A stretch of 64,000 nucleotides of DNA from Tetragonia tetragonoides (taxonomy: Eukaryota; Streptophyta; Magnoliopsida; Caryophyllales; Aizoaceae), in contig CM076147.1 of assembly GCA_038025085.1 (NCBI GenBank), forward strand, positions 31,200,266 through 31,264,265. The letters run 5' to 3'. A program made the position numbers and the translations under genes. Position 1 is the stretch's first letter. Each line of letters begins with the position of its first letter. Below are positions 13,474-26,949 of this stretch, piece after piece. The notes under the pieces were generated by a model. It was not told the origin of the DNA. It saw only the letters and a program-made list of their open reading frames with translations, and ran no database searches.

Positions 13474-14318
13474 GTCACTACTCATGGAAATACCAAAAAC
13501 CTTCTAATAACCATTTCGTGTTCTCTCTCTTCCACTGCCGGTGTTGGTCGGAGTTGTCAGGTTTGTAGACAAGGGGCACTGAGCTAGCTAGCTAGCCGTC
13601 AGCCATGTCAAGTTTCGACTATTTGTCGTCTAAAGCATCCAAATGTCTATATCATATACGAGTATCAATGTGTCGAATACAACACCTGAAGCGACAATAA
13701 TGAGATGATACAAAAAAAACCCACCTAGTATAAGTGCATGCAGCCTTACTCATTACTAGTTTACCTAGTAGAGATATGGTTTCCAAAAAGACCAAAGAAT
13801 TACATTGTTTACAAAATCTTAAACAATTAGCAAAGCACAAAACAATAATAATATGGAACGAGAAAAATATATCACCTGACAACCTTTTTCGTTCCTGCGT
13901 ACAGATAATATATGGTATCAAATGCAAACAGAAAGGTGGTGAAGCATCAGCATCACGAGGAAATTGGATACTGATTAAGAATTAAATCAAAGGAAAACGC
14001 GGCATGGAACACGTTCTTCATCCTTCTTGTCTAAGTATGGTCACTTGCGAAATGCTTTACCCTTCGTTTTCTTTAGACATAGCATCAAGGCATACTTGCT
14101 GATACTTTATGCTCCTAAAAGATTCAAAGAACAATCTGACAGAAGTATATGCATAATTTCTCGAATAAAGGATCTATTCTTATATTATCAACAAGAGGAT
14201 CGAGGGTAAAAAGATGGATTAAATATTTACGAGCTTGTATGAAGAAAACTTCTATAAACAAAAATACAGGGCTTAGCTAGCAGAGGTGAATGGTCTTTTC
14301 AAGTCTCTTTTCTAAGAA
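13474..14318. other. Intergenic DNA downstream of SIG3
   Basis: This lies between the solo LTR and the sigma factor stop codon. Only short frames without recognisable domains are present. The 3' UTR and polyadenylation signal of the sigma factor gene should fall in the 14000-14318 part, but I could not fix them. Confidence 0.4.
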
Positions 14319-14699
14319 CTATAGGTCCAAATAATGTATTAAACTTTTCCGGTTGTCGTCATTCTTCAGCTTTGTCAGAGCCTTCATCTCCATTCTTCTT
14401 ATCCATTCCTTGCTTACATCAAATATTTTCCCAATCTCATGAAGTGACATACAATGCCCTCCAAAACCATATCTGAGAAGCAGAACCCGCCTCTCCTTTG
14501 CATCCAGCTCGTTCAGGAGCTTTTTTATGTCAATTCTCCTGTGCTCCCTCATTACCCTTTTTCCAGGGATCTCTATTGATGTATCTGGTGTGCACTCCTG
14601 TGTCACAGATGCCATAAATAGTTCAAGCTTTTTTCTGGCAGTAATTGGACTTAAGATGAAATGACCTAACGGAGAGGAATTTACAATCAAATCCGACCA

Positions 14700-14734
<35 letters not shown>

Positions 14735-17700
14735 AGAAAAAAAAAATGTTACCATTTTTACTTCATATCAGTACCAAAGCTTGTTTATTCATCAATACCA
14801 ATGTTGAGAACAATAGATGAACTGCAAGAAAAAGACTCAACTAATATAGCAAAGGACAAAGGCCATTGTGTACTTTTACCAAGATTCTATAGCCTTTCTG
14901 GTAAACTGCATTGGGAAACAAAGCAGACTTCATTAGGTAGACAGAACTTTATGAAGTGTTTAGAACCCAGATAACCCTAACTCAAGAGAATCTCAACTTA
15001 TATAGGAGGCAGAGAATGGCAGATTGTCTGTTCGCATTTGCAAAGTTTACATTTTAAAAAAAGTTCACTTGAAGAACCAATCTTAGCACGAAAAACAATC
15101 ACACTCAATGGGAAAAAAGGAAGTGAAGAGCATGTCAAGGCACCAAAAAGGCAGAAAAGACAAGAAGCCAAGGATGGTCTCTCTTACCAAAAATTTTATG
15201 TTTAGGCAATCTCCCATTTTTTTATCAGTTGAACCCACAACTCTTAAGCACTTGTTTGCAGATTTTATTCTATCCAATGACAGACCAGTGAACTTTGCCA
15301 GATCAACATCATCTGGGTGTTTCCCATGAGTTCTTTTAAAAGCCTTTCGAGCCTTCTGTATGCGGTTTATAGCGGTGCTCAACGTCAACTGCATGAAGAA
15401 CAAATGTAAATTAAGGGTAAGCAGCACAAAATGAATGATCAGCCAGATATAACTCAACAGAGTACATACAGGAACTTTTATCCCTCTTCCATGCCGAGAT
15501 ACCAGTTGAGACATCGCTTTTCTAATCCAGTACTGAACGTACGTGGAGAATTGGTATCCCCTTGTGTGGTCAAACCTTTCAGCGCCTTGCAATATTCCTA
15601 TGTTCCCTGCCTATGACATGAAAGGAAACATTTATTTAAAGCCATGGAAAGAAGCTAGCTATGTTTAGAAACCAATCATGTTAGCTTAAAATGCTAGCTG
15701 TAAAATCCTATTGAAGTAAGATTACTGAAACCTCTTAATCAGTACTATGGACTATAATAGCCCTTATCAGCAATAGCATTTCCATGTCAAAAACGGAGGT
15801 GAACTACATATAACAAACCGACCATGAAGTTGAGCATATTATAAACCTATGCAAGCAGAGTAATGGTCATTCTCAAGTCTCAACCAAGAAGTTGAACATG
15901 TTATAAAACTATAGATTATAAACCTATGCACGGAAATTAATGGTTGTTCTCAACCAGGAAGTTTTTTCACTGGTGTTCTTCAATGGAAAGGAAAGAAACA
16001 TTATGAGAACATTCAGCCAGAAACAGAGGAGGTGATCAATCACCTGCATTAAGTCTTCATATGCTACTCCTAGTCCCCGATAATTTCTTGCAAGGTACAC
16101 CACCAAGGAGCGACCACTTTTGAGAAGTTCGTCCCTGCAATACCAACCAAAGTGCAGGTACTGCTGCAGCACCTTCTCATCCATACCAGCTGCTTCAGCC
16201 CAGGTACTTAAAGTCACTGCTCTCCCCGTTTCTTTTTCTATTGTCGCTTTCACTCTTTCCAAGTCTGCAACTACCTTGAAGAACATTGCCAGAGGTATTA
16301 AGTAGCATGAAATACTCTAGGGTTAGAAGCGTTCAGATATTATAGAAATAGAAATAACCTTAATTCCCCTGGACATTTCTGCCTCATTTTTGGCAACCAT
16401 CATTCTTCTACCTATTGCCTTAGTCTTCTTTGCTGAAGAAGAAACTAAAGGCTGCATAGAACCTTCGACGGGACTTCCTAATATACAGGCATACTTTTTA
16501 CTGGCTGTTTGCGTCCTCCTCTCTTGTCTTGTTTTTCTTTCTTCCTTTCTCTTAGAGCAAACCATAATTTTAGACAAACCATTATCTATCCACTCTTTCA
16601 CTTGGCAATCACTGGTGATCTCAGCTGGTGATATGTCAGTGACAGTAGGATCTGCAAGGCTCCTAGATAAACATGCACGAAATAGCTTCAGTGCCCCAAG
16701 CCGTCCTAATTGCAATAGAATATCTTTTTCGAGCTTCACCAGATCTGAATCAGCAATTCTATTCTCCAGTACATTAATATTTTCCATTAGTAGATGAAAA
16801 TATGAACCACTGCACGCTTGTATACTTCGAACAAATACAGATGTGTCCTGGTCAGAAGGTATTGGAGTATCACTGATCATATTATGCAACCCTTTGCGGG
16901 ATCTTTTACTGATTATCATCTGAATAAACAAAAAAGACACAAAAACTTAAATCAAACACCAAAATTGCTTCAAAGACGACAAAATGGGACTCAACAATAG
17001 ATGTTTATAACCTCAATGTTTGAGTAATCATTCTCAACAGTTTGCGGAGCTGACGATGGGCACGCATGTGGTCTTGATGAATCTTTATGCAGCGTTTCAC
17101 TTTCATCAAAGCCGATATTCAAAAGGGACAACCTTGCAGAACCAAAGTCTAGCTCTTTACCCCTAACTGCAAGTTCCAATATTATTACTGAGAACTTGCA
17201 CAAATTAGGTAAGAAATGGTTTCATCGTAAATACATGATACTTCCACTACCCAGAAAGAATGTCATTAAGGTTAGGGATGAATTTAACGTACTGCATGCT
17301 TATGGTCTAATATATGAAATTGCCACTAGTCAAGCATGCTGCATGAATGTGGAATTTAACATACTGCATGGACATCAAATTGGCTTATGGTTGGGTTGGG
17401 TATAAGTGAGTACACCTGCCTCAGTGTGTCACCGCAATGTAACTCTGATCACGCACTTCCAACTCAACGTGCCTAGTTGTACGTTACAAGATCATCCACT
17501 CCCCCCCCCCCCCCTCTTGTAAAATGCTTTATCAGTTGAATGGCATCATGAAGTCGATTCTGGAGGTTGAGGCTGGTAGTACTCACCATGAAGGCGAACT
17601 TTTAATTACAATTGAAATCTGGAAAAGGGGCCACATATCCTAAAGGGCAGGTTGAACAAATGATGCTAAAATGTGGTATTGTAGTTTATCAAAGTCCATT

Positions 17701-18768
17701 TTCAAATATGGGTTTGGTCTGTGAAAAATCTCTAAGGCTTACATTGGTCTACTGCGATGGTATAAATCTACAACATAATAAATATATACTTGAGTACAGA
17801 CTTGCAAACATTGTTTTGGAGCATTTGAAGAGTGCTAACATCATAAACTAAGGGCCGCAGTTTCATGATCAACTACAGTTTCCAAATTTGAACAAACAAA
17901 ACAATTTCGGACTTCGTACATCTAGGTTAAGTTTAGGCAAATTTTGTCATTTAGTTTTCCCAAGAGCCGACTTTAACCCTGTGTACCCTTGGGTCTGAAT
18001 CTGTTGTAAATTTGGTTTGCTTGTCTTTGATTCTGATATTTGGTTCTGTGGTGTTTTCCTTTGAGGATATCTGTGGGCTCTAGAATGTTTTGTATTAATT
18101 GTTCGCTACAAGTACCCTCATCAAGTTTAACCTTATGTATGCAGGTACATAACAGAGAAAAAAGGCTCAGTCTGAAAAATAATCTTCTGCCTCAATACTT
18201 TACACCACTGAATTCCCAGTGCCAAATTTCACGATTGAATTCCAAACCTTCATGATATCTTCTCCACATTAAACAGAACATGCAATTGAAACAAATTTCA
18301 CCATCAAACGACTCAACTAATTCAATAACAAGCAAATTATCAGATAATGGAAAACATTAATCTCTATTCTCTCAGAACCCATCAAATCTACCCATCTTTA
18401 GGACAATTCAGAAACCAAACCAATAATGTTAGAAATTGCATAGCCTAGCTAAACAGAAGTATACTATTCAGCACACAAAAATTCACTACCTAGAATTTAC
18501 ACTTTTTAAGGATTCAGGCATTTAGGCGACAAAATCTGAAATGGGTGTGTAAATCAATAATCAGCCTGATCATTCATGAACCAGAATTTGCCATTGCTAT
18601 CTAGAACTTACTCATTAGTAATTCACAAAGCATAAATTAAAGGGGCAATTAAGAGAAAGTAATCTCACTAGAAGGAGAGCAACTTAAAGGAGAAGAATTG
18701 GAGGAGAAAGGAGAATGAACTGAAGGAAGACCCCATCTGATCATGTTGAGTTTGAAACCAAGACCCAT
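14319..18768 (-). CDS. SIG3: Plastid RNA polymerase sigma factor, SIG3 type (555 aa, seven exons)
   Basis: A nuclear-encoded sigma-70 subunit that directs the plastid-encoded RNA polymerase to promoters. Exons: 18768-18669, 17166-17012, 16919-16359, 16274-16044, 15610-15470, 15388-15188 and 14597-14319. Every junction is GT..AG and phases fit, giving 1668 nt with stop. The start [13 protein letters not shown] opens a Ser-rich, Arg/Lys-bearing N terminus typical of a chloroplast transit peptide. Residues 86-272 are the poorly conserved sigma N-terminal region. Region 1.2/2 spans 273-396 ([25 protein letters not shown], then [20 protein letters not shown]). Region 3 is 397-463 ([30 protein letters not shown]). 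Region 4 is 464-555, with the helix-turn-helix [29 protein letters not shown], the KKMGDC motif and SKEWIRR are features I recall from SIG3 rather than SIG1, 2, 5 or 6. Length is close to the Arabidopsis protein. No defect is seen. Confidence 0.93.
17167..18668 (-). other. Intron 1 of SIG3 (1.5 kb)
   Basis: The longest intron of the gene, between the transit-peptide exon and the first mature exon, with donor GTGAGA and acceptor TTGCAG. It contains a C run near 17500 and no recognisable coding sequence or mobile element. Short plus-strand frames here have no support. Confidence 0.8.
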
Positions 18769-18839
18769 CAAACACAATAATCTTTGCCCATCAAAATTGT
18801 AGTATTGTTCTTGTTCAATAATGGTTTCAAGCAAATTGG

Positions 18840-20000
18840 GCGAAAAGAAAAGAGTATATACTCAACTCTATGTGATATTTATGAGCCCAACTGGACAAAT
18901 TTGGAGTGTCTCAGCTCTCCACCACCGGTTCTTCATCTTCAAGGGTTAAAAAAAAAAAAAGAAAAAAAAAGAAAGTGTGACTAGTAGTGACCTTTAGTTT
19001 CGTGGTCATTGCCTCATTGTTTTTTTTTGTTTTTTTTTGTTTTTTGTTTTTTTTTTTTAAGGAAAGAGAATTCATTCATTCATAAAAAGTCATCCGGCAT
19101 TTACAATGGTGAATATCTCTAAACAAATCTAAATTTAACATAACCAAGTATAAATCCAATATAACAAGATGAATATGATTTCCACTATCACTACTTGAAA
19201 TCGGTGTCTTGATCAGCTCCGTCGATAAGGGACTACCAATCCAAATATCACTGTTAGAAATTGGCGTCTTGATCAGCTTCGTCGATAATTGACAATGCCC
19301 TGATATAGCAAAAAAATGCTATACAGTAAACGAGAGGCCATCGCCTTTTCCCTACGATCGGAGGTAAGCACGAAACATGCTGCAGCTATTTGGAAGAATA
19401 AATCTCCTTGCCATAGTAGATTGAACTTGTCTTCTTGATTCATCAAACCAAACCTAAAAATAGAAATTCGATGACCCTCCGACGAACGCGAAGAACTCCA
19501 CAATCTCTCACGAAAGGAGAGTTTATTACTAACCATAAAGAAAAACAAACTAAAAAACAAGATCGAAAGCAAGAAATCAACAACGGAGGGCTAACCACCT
19601 GGAATTTTTACCGGTGGTAGCCCCAAGATGAGTCAAAGAGAAAGAAAGTTAGGGTTTTTTCATTGACTCATTGCTTACTGTGCCTATAAGTACAAAAAAT
19701 TCTGCCCAAGTTATTTTTTTTATTTTTATTTTTTTAAACGATGGAGATGGATGTATTAATAAAAGTGTTACTATAACCCGAGACTATCTAAAAGTAGTGT
19801 TACTATAATCCAAGGCTATCTAAAAGTAGTGTTAAGGTTCTTCGTTGGCCAACTAATTTTCCGTCGCTTCTTTTTTAGTTCACAAAATCTCGTTATGAGG
19901 TGGTCTCAAGGTTAGACTTAGAAGCATAATGTCATGCTTGTATATAGAGGTAGCCTCACCTTGAGGCAGTCTCCTTGAGGCGGCCTCAAATTACTTCTTT
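18840..20000. other. Upstream region of SIG3 with a possible poly(A)-tailed retroposon
   Basis: A long T-rich stretch at about 19019-19058, followed by 19060-19670, reads on the minus strand as a unit ending in an A-rich tail, as expected of a truncated LINE or SINE-like retroposon. No target duplication was found and the one frame (19572-19273) matches nothing I know. At 19756-19835 a short unit around TATCTAAAAGTAGTGTTA occurs twice in tandem. The first 150 bp upstream of the SIG3 ATG should hold its promoter; no clear TATA box was fixed. Confidence 0.35.
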
Positions 20001-21060
20001 TTGTTGATCTTTCTGCTTCCTTGCCCGTGAAAATGAGGATTGCGCAAAATACAATTAGGCTTGTTTTCAATCGGGTATGAACCCCGGTGCAAATAGTGCT
20101 CTTTTTCGGGTGTAATTTTAGAGAATATATTTTAATAGTGCTAGGATTTTTGCTTTCGCAACAAAATTTGTATAGCTACTCAAAACATACTCATTCGAAA
20201 CTCAAAGTTGTATATTACCGATGAAGTCACTACATCAAGGGGAATGAGAACAAAAGATAAATTATTTAAGACAATTGAAGGTATACTTCTTAGGTGTATG
20301 TCTCTTTGGGGTATGAAAATGTACTAGGCTACTAGCTACCTTTCACTCTTTCATTATTTCATATTGTCTACGTCTTTTCTCCCTTGTTCTCAATTATTAC
20401 TCATCAAATGGCACTCAATTATCTAATCTACTACTCTTTAAGCGATAGATGATCGACAAGTCGTTTCAAGGAAGAGAATGAAGTATAATGTACGTAGTAA
20501 TATAATTAGCTAGGAAATTAATATGTGTCCCATGCAATCTCAACCGTCCTCTTCTAATACAGCATCTTCCAATCTTAACCATCCAAAATAAGCGGGAAAA
20601 ATATATACTAATAATAATCATTAGACCCCTTCGATATTCTCTTACCTTACACGTATATGCCAACTTTACTCAACTTTGTTGTACGTAACAGGATTTAGAC
20701 GTGTGAGAACTTTTCCTCATAAACCCACAAACCCGACTCATGAGTGACTCGACAACTTTGTCGTATAGAAGGTATTTATAAGAATTTTAGGCACATACAA
20801 GTGAATGGTATCAGTAAAGAAAAAGTATAATTGGTGAAAATTCGTGGAAATAAAAACATGAACAAACTACTAATTGTAAAAATGGGCTTGTGTTTTGGGT
20901 AGCTGGCTGTGAATTAAAGAATAACTAACCTTACTAAAAAAATAATAAAAAAAAGAAAAAAAAATTCTCAATCTGAAATTAATGCCTCTTGGCGGGATTT
21001 CATCATGACAATTGACACCCCTGAGCTCTCCTCTCTCTGTACAACTCTCCCTCTCCCAAG

Positions 21061-21070
21061 CTCGTATAAA
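21061..21070 (+). promoter_or_regulatory. Candidate TATA box of gene A
   Basis: CTCGTATAAATTC lies about 115 bp upstream of the gene A ATG. In the inverted duplicate the same site reads CTCGTAGAAATTC (around 39901-39910 on the opposite strand), so the T-to-G change breaks the TATA core in gene B. Confidence 0.55.
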
Positions 21071-21185
21071 TTCAGAACTTCTCCCCAGAAACCCACAAAC
21101 AAACTAAACCCTCATATTCTCTCTCAGGCGTATCAGAAATTAGACATAACAAAACCCTCTTATTCTTTCCCTCCCGAAATTAGCA

Positions 21186-24100
21186 ATGGCTAAATCAGAG
21201 CCATTGGTTGACTCACAACCATCTGCTGAGACCGACTCAGAAAAAAAGGCTCACTCGGAGGTTGACTCAGAAATGAAGGGTGACTCGGATGTTAACTCAG
21301 AAATGAAGGGTGACTCGGATGTTGACTTAACATAGACACAACCAGAGCCAATTCAAGTGCAAGAACCACCAGCAAAAAGAATGACAGTTGAAAAGGGAAA
21401 GGGTATAATGGTGGAAGAAGAAAAGTCATCTGATAATGTTGATGAGGATGGTGTGAATAATGATAGGGATCATAGTGACACTGACAGTTTTGGTGCTGCA
21501 TTGGCTCTTCTAGAAAAGGGCAGATCAATCACCAGGTATATATTTATATTTCTCTCTTGATCTTGATCATTGTTAGCTAGTGGGTATATATTTATATGGA
21601 ATTTCTTGGTTTTAATTTGGTTGTGGGTTTGTTATGATCCTATAAAATGGGTTTTATTTGACTATTTGTAGTTAGGAAAGTTCTGGGTATTCTGGGCTTG
21701 TTATGTGTTTTCATGTTGGTGTTTGGTGTCTGTAATGATTTTTGGATTTTCTTGGGTTTCTGATTAAGTGGTAGAAATTGGGTTTTATTTTGATGTTTGT
21801 TATGATTAATGGGTTTTCCTGGGTTTCCGAATGATCGGTTGAAAATGGGTTTTTGTATGGGTTTTTATGATAGTACTGAATAGTGATCGTGCTTATGTAT
21901 TTTGTTGGTGGTGTTTGTAATGTTTTTTTGGGTTTTTGATTGAGTGGTAGAAAATGGGTTTTTGTTTTGATGTTTCGTATATAATTGTAATTGGGTTTTC
22001 TTGGGTTTCTGACTGATTGCTAGAGAATGGGTTAATTTCTTGCAATTGGGAGGTTCTGAATGTTTGTGGATTTTGACTTGAATTTTTGGGTTGGTTTTGT
22101 GGATGACTGGAAAAAAGAGGGTTTCCTTTGGATTTTAGTTCTTATAATTAGGTTTGTATGTAGGATGTTATGTGTTAATATGTTTGATATATGTTTGCTA
22201 ATATTTGGTGGTTACTGAATCTTTGAATGCTGGTATTGTAGTTCCCAAAGGTTTTGTGGGTTGTTTTTTCATCTTACATATCCCTTGTTGAAGAGGTTTG
22301 TTTGGATTTCTGATATTAGGAAATGTTGGTTGTTGTGAATTTTTGTGTTAGTTTTGTTAATGACTGGGAAGAAAGAGGGTTTTGTTTGGATTATGATTTG
22401 AGGGTATGTACGTGCAATGTTATGTGGTGTTATTGGTAGTAACTGTGTACTAATAGTTGATTGATACATACTGTAATCTTCAAGTGCTGGTATTGTTGTT
22501 CTTGCCATTATCTACAGGTTTTTGTGGTTTCCTTATTTGTTTTAAATTTTCTACTTGGAGTTATTTTGTTCTGACATTGGGGAATGTTTGCATGCTTTGA
22601 TTTTCCTAGGTATTGAATTTTGCATTTCTGGCTTCTGCATTTTGTTCTTCCTTACTTTGTTACCACATGTATAGGCTTTGCTTCTGTTTGTCTTGAAACG
22701 GGTTAGTATAAGTGTACTCTTGTGTCCTGCCAGTTTTCGTGTTCCCCCTGATGTTGCATACATTATCAGGGGGCCTGAACGTAACTAATTAAGGAGGTGT
22801 CGTTGGAACTTCTAATAAATTTTCTATACGGACTATTAACGAGATACGCATGCCTTCTTGATGAGATAAACTAGAAATCATTCTTGTCTTTGATAACATC
22901 AACATCATTTTTTTTAAGAAGGGGGTGGATTTGCTGCTGATGTACACATGTCTTCTTGATCATCATTTTTTTTATAAGATCTATTCTTCCTCACTTTGTT
23001 ACCATGTAGATGTGAACCTTGCTTCTGTTTCGGCACAAAACAGGGCACTATAAGTTTGCTCTTGTTTCCTGCCAGTTTTCGAATTTCCCTTTGATAGAAC
23101 TCCATGTGATCAGTTATGTTAGTTGCCTTCCCGATAGCTTCCTAGCTCCCATGTATTGATACCAAAAGGTTGTTCTGGTTCCTCTGGTTGTCAACCTTTA
23201 GTCACTAGAATTTCAGTGTAACCAAGCTAAGAAATGGTTAACCTAAGAGCTCAAGTTTGCCTCAATAATGTCTCTTGTTTGAATTGTTTTAACTGAAGTC
23301 TTGAACTATATTGGTAGTGTAGGCTACTTTAAATTTGAGACAAACATCATTTTATGCATTATTAACTTCTGATATCTTCCATATTCCAGCAAACCGCGTG
23401 TGCTTTCTGCTCGATTCAAACCTCCTGCTTACATTCTGAGATTCATACCCATACATGAGGAACAAATTCATGGACGCCAATTAAGAAATGAAATTCATTT
23501 GTCTTCTGATACCAAAGGATACACCCACTTTGCCAGAGACCTTCGTCAAATAGAGTACTGCGTTCCTAAAGATGACCCCTCCTTTACTTCCGCTCATATA
23601 TCAGAGCCGTGGTACCCTGCCTACTCCACTGAGTACTACACAGACTTTAATAGTCCCCTTGATCCTCTCCTCCTTCCCTGGGGGGAGTTTTTTCAGAAAT
23701 TGGGGTCGATAGTGGTAAAGAGGGTTCAGACCAACCTGAGTTTATGTTGGAACATTTTTAGAGTAAAAGGTTTATGTCTCTCATGTCTTGCCATGTGGTA
23801 GTGGTTATGTGTAAAGGAGATACACTTGTCTCAAATTATATGTGGCTATGTGTAAAGCAGAGACACTTGTCTCAAATATCAACATATATGTAACCACCAC
23901 AAACTATTAGTAACTAACTTGATTCTCCTTGGCTGGCTTCTTGGCTAGGAAAAGAAGAAAGATCATCTTCTTTGTTGGTAGTTCATGATACATGATAGAG
24001 ATTCGATCTCTTTCATGATGACATACCATGGACATTATAGATGATGGTTTATCATCTTGTTTAAGAGAAATATCAACAACGCAAACGTATTAGTGGAGTA

Positions 24101-26805
24101 TGATTGTGGGGCGAACAATATACTCTGTGACTTCTTTGTATTCCGGAAGTTGTTTCGTGTAACCCGATCGTTCCTAGAGGGTCGAAACTAAACTTTCAGG
24201 AAAGTGTACTTGTACATGCCTAGAAGTCATATCCAAGTTCCTCTTGTTTATTAATATTCAATAATTTTGTACTAACAATCTGAAAGTTTAGTTTTTCGTG
24301 TTTTGAATATGGTGGCGTTTAACTTGTCATTTTGACAAGATTAAAGAAGTCAAGTTTAATATTGCAATACGCTGGATGTATGGTGTGGTAATGCCAAGTT
24401 TGAACGACGGCTCGTTGTTCTGGTGCCATGATGATTAACAATAAGTAATTTAATGCAACTGTCATTTGTTTCATTAAATTGTTTTATGTATGTGTTTATG
24501 GCATTATCTGTAAAATCAATATGGTCTTGATTCTGTTTTGCCTGACATTCATGTGGACGAAATGTCGCGTAATACCAATAGGCAGTTGATCAAATAAATG
24601 TTCCTTAGGGAGGTGGATTTTTGTTATTACGTGGCAAATGTGGATATATAGTTCTTATATCTTGGGTACTAATGTTGATCCATTATTAAAATGGTGCTGG
24701 CAATGAACAAAAGTACTCTATTTGCCTTCTCATAAGTCATGAGTAAATGATATGGTATGACTTTGATGATTGTGCATCTGTGCATGCATGACTTAAATTT
24801 TGGGTGATTAAAGGAAGTCGTATCTTTGGGAGGAGATAATACCCAAAATGCATGTTACAATTAACATGGTAAAGCGGTTAAGTTTCGTACCGTTGTTAAA
24901 TATCCTTGAGGAATATTGTAATAACTAAAAGGAAGAATTGAAGTTCATGTTTGAACTTGAAATTTATTTAATTAAATTCAGAATTAATTAATTGTGATGA
25001 TAAGTCCATGAATAATTTGTATTTTCACAATTGCATTTGCTATTTATATTAATTCACTGGTTTAGTGGATGTTATTATATGAATGGTTATAACACATCAC
25101 TATAGAAATCCATGGCCATGGTGAGGGTAGTGATGGTGACGGTTATAACATTCATATGTTATGGATCGATCATAAATTATAGTAGGGTGTACTACTATGA
25201 ATTAAGTCTTACAAAATCTAGATGGTTTGGTCTAGGATATTTGTGTGCATATATAATGTTGAATGGTGATAAAACCATGAGGGATGTGTAAGCCCGTATA
25301 ATTAAATCACCAATGAGGGAACCTCAACTCAACGCTTGATAAAACGTCATGTCTTGAGTTCAATGAGTAAAAGTACCTCATAAGAGTAATTTGCAAGCAT
25401 TCAATAATTTTATTGACATCCTAAAGACAAGGGAGGGCTTGGGTTCTGTAACGTAAAGGAGGTTGAAGTGTATCTTCTTAATAGATCTTTGAAAAAGTGT
25501 TTAAGTTACAAAACACGATGTAAAGGTCTACCTATGTAAGAGTAAAGTGTGGCCGCTTCAAAGAGTCTCGGGCTTGACTTTATACACACTTATGAAAGGA
25601 TATGGACGCATGGCCTTTAACGCGTCAAGTATCTAATGTTGTTTGTTATAAGTTTGTGTGTGTGATATGTCTTCAATTTTCCAAAATGGATTATTTGGTT
25701 CAATCTTTTTAGACACCATTATAATTCGGAATGTTGGAATGTGTATTACACTAAGCGGTAGTTCAATCTTTAAGACACTATCGTTTAAGCATGAGTTTGG
25801 AAATTTGTCTTGTATACACAATCAAAGTGTTGTTAGCTTACTCCAAAAATGGAGGAGGATTGTTGGAACATTTTTAGAGTAAAAGGTTTATGTCTCTCAT
25901 GTCTTGCCATGTGGTAGTGGTTATGTGTAAAGGAGATACACTTGTCTCAAATTATATGTGGCTATGTGTAAAGCAGAGACACTTGTCTCAAATATCAACA
26001 TATATGTAACCACCACAAACTATTAGTAACTAACTTGATTCTCCTTGGCTGGCTTCTTGGCTAGGAAAAGAAGAAAGATCATCTTCTTTGTTGGTAGTTC
26101 ATGATACATGATAGAGATTTGATCTCTTTCATGATGACATACCATGGACATTATAGATGAAGGTTTATCTTCTTGTTTAAGACAAATATCAATAACGCAA
26201 ACGTATTAGTGGAGTATGATTGTGGGGCGAACAATATACTCTGTGATTTCTTTGTATCCCGGAAGTTGTTTCGTGTAACCCGGTCGTTCCTAGAGGGTCG
26301 AAACTAAACTTTCATGAAAGTGTATTTGTACATGCCTAGAAGCCATATCCAAGTTTCTCTTATGTATTAATATCCAATAATTTTGTACCAACAGTTTAGA
26401 GTTAAACTCTTTGGAGTGGATGAAGAATATGATCTGCCTTTATGGAAAAGCGTCGTGGCCAAAGATTATGTTCACTTCATGAGAGCGTTGCAATTTTGTT
26501 ACCGTGATTCAAGGTTTGAAGAGCCTGAGGACCTTCAGTTGGCCAATGACATGCCAGCGCCACTTATGACTCGTTATTTTGATGGAAGTGGTTCTGAGAT
26601 TAAAGACCCCCGCCAGCATAAATTTGATTCAAGTTCTGAAGATGATTCGGAGGACGAAGAGCAGGCTGAAGAAATTGCAGAATCTTTTGATGCAGAATCG
26701 TCTGATGAGGGTGAACCAGTTCATGTACTTCAATTATGGAACGTTCCGGAAGAGGACTGGATTCCTTTTATTGAAGCACTCCAACCGATAACAATCGGCC
26801 CTTAA
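21186..26805 (+). pseudogene. Gene A: unrecognised acidic protein gene, broken by stop, frameshift and LTR-element insertion
   Basis: I do not recognise the family; gene B at 39009-37070 is its inverted duplicate. Exon 1 is 21186-21535 (ATG MAKSEPLVDS, donor AG|GTATATAT). Exon 2 starts at 23390 and resumes after an LTR element, 26399-26805. Three lesions are visible. An in-frame TAG at 21333 stops the first frame after 49 codons. The frame of 23390-23744 does not join that of 26399-26805: a one-base loss near the T run at about 23687-23692 would explain it. The LTR element (23745-26393) splits exon 2. Recognisable parts are repeated DSEMKGDSDV units, the EKGKGIMVEE block shared in style with gene B, EPWYPAYSTEYY, and an acidic Ser-rich tail ending VPEEDWIPFIEALQPITIGP. 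The part before the LTR element aligns best with EF.-rich aromatic segments of gene B. A downstream start could bypass the first stop, but not the other lesions. Confidence 0.8.
23740..26398 (+). mobile_element. Non-autonomous LTR retrotransposon inserted in an exon of gene A
   Basis: The 5' LTR is 23745-24277 and the 3' LTR is 25861-26393, each 533 bp, starting TGTTGGAACA and ending AACA. A perfect 5-bp target duplication GTTTA occurs at 23740-23744 and 26394-26398. A purine tract (AAAAATGGAGGAGGAT) precedes the 3' LTR, which sets the plus orientation. The 1583-bp internal region has no gag, protease, integrase or reverse transcriptase frame, so it must be mobilised by another element. By eye the LTRs differ at about 16 of 533 positions (about 3%). 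The TGTTGGAACA start and purine tract resemble Copia-type elements. A reversed solo LTR of the same family is at 12945-13473. Confidence 0.93.
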
Positions 26806-26949
26806 AATTAGTCTTTTCTTTTGGTTTAGAGACAGAATCATAGTCTTAGATTTACAGTAATCTGTTTTGACTGCGTTTTAAGATTGGTAGATGATGTTGA
26901 TGTTGTTGACGGAGTATGCCCTTTTTCTTCTTATTTTTGATCGAATAGA

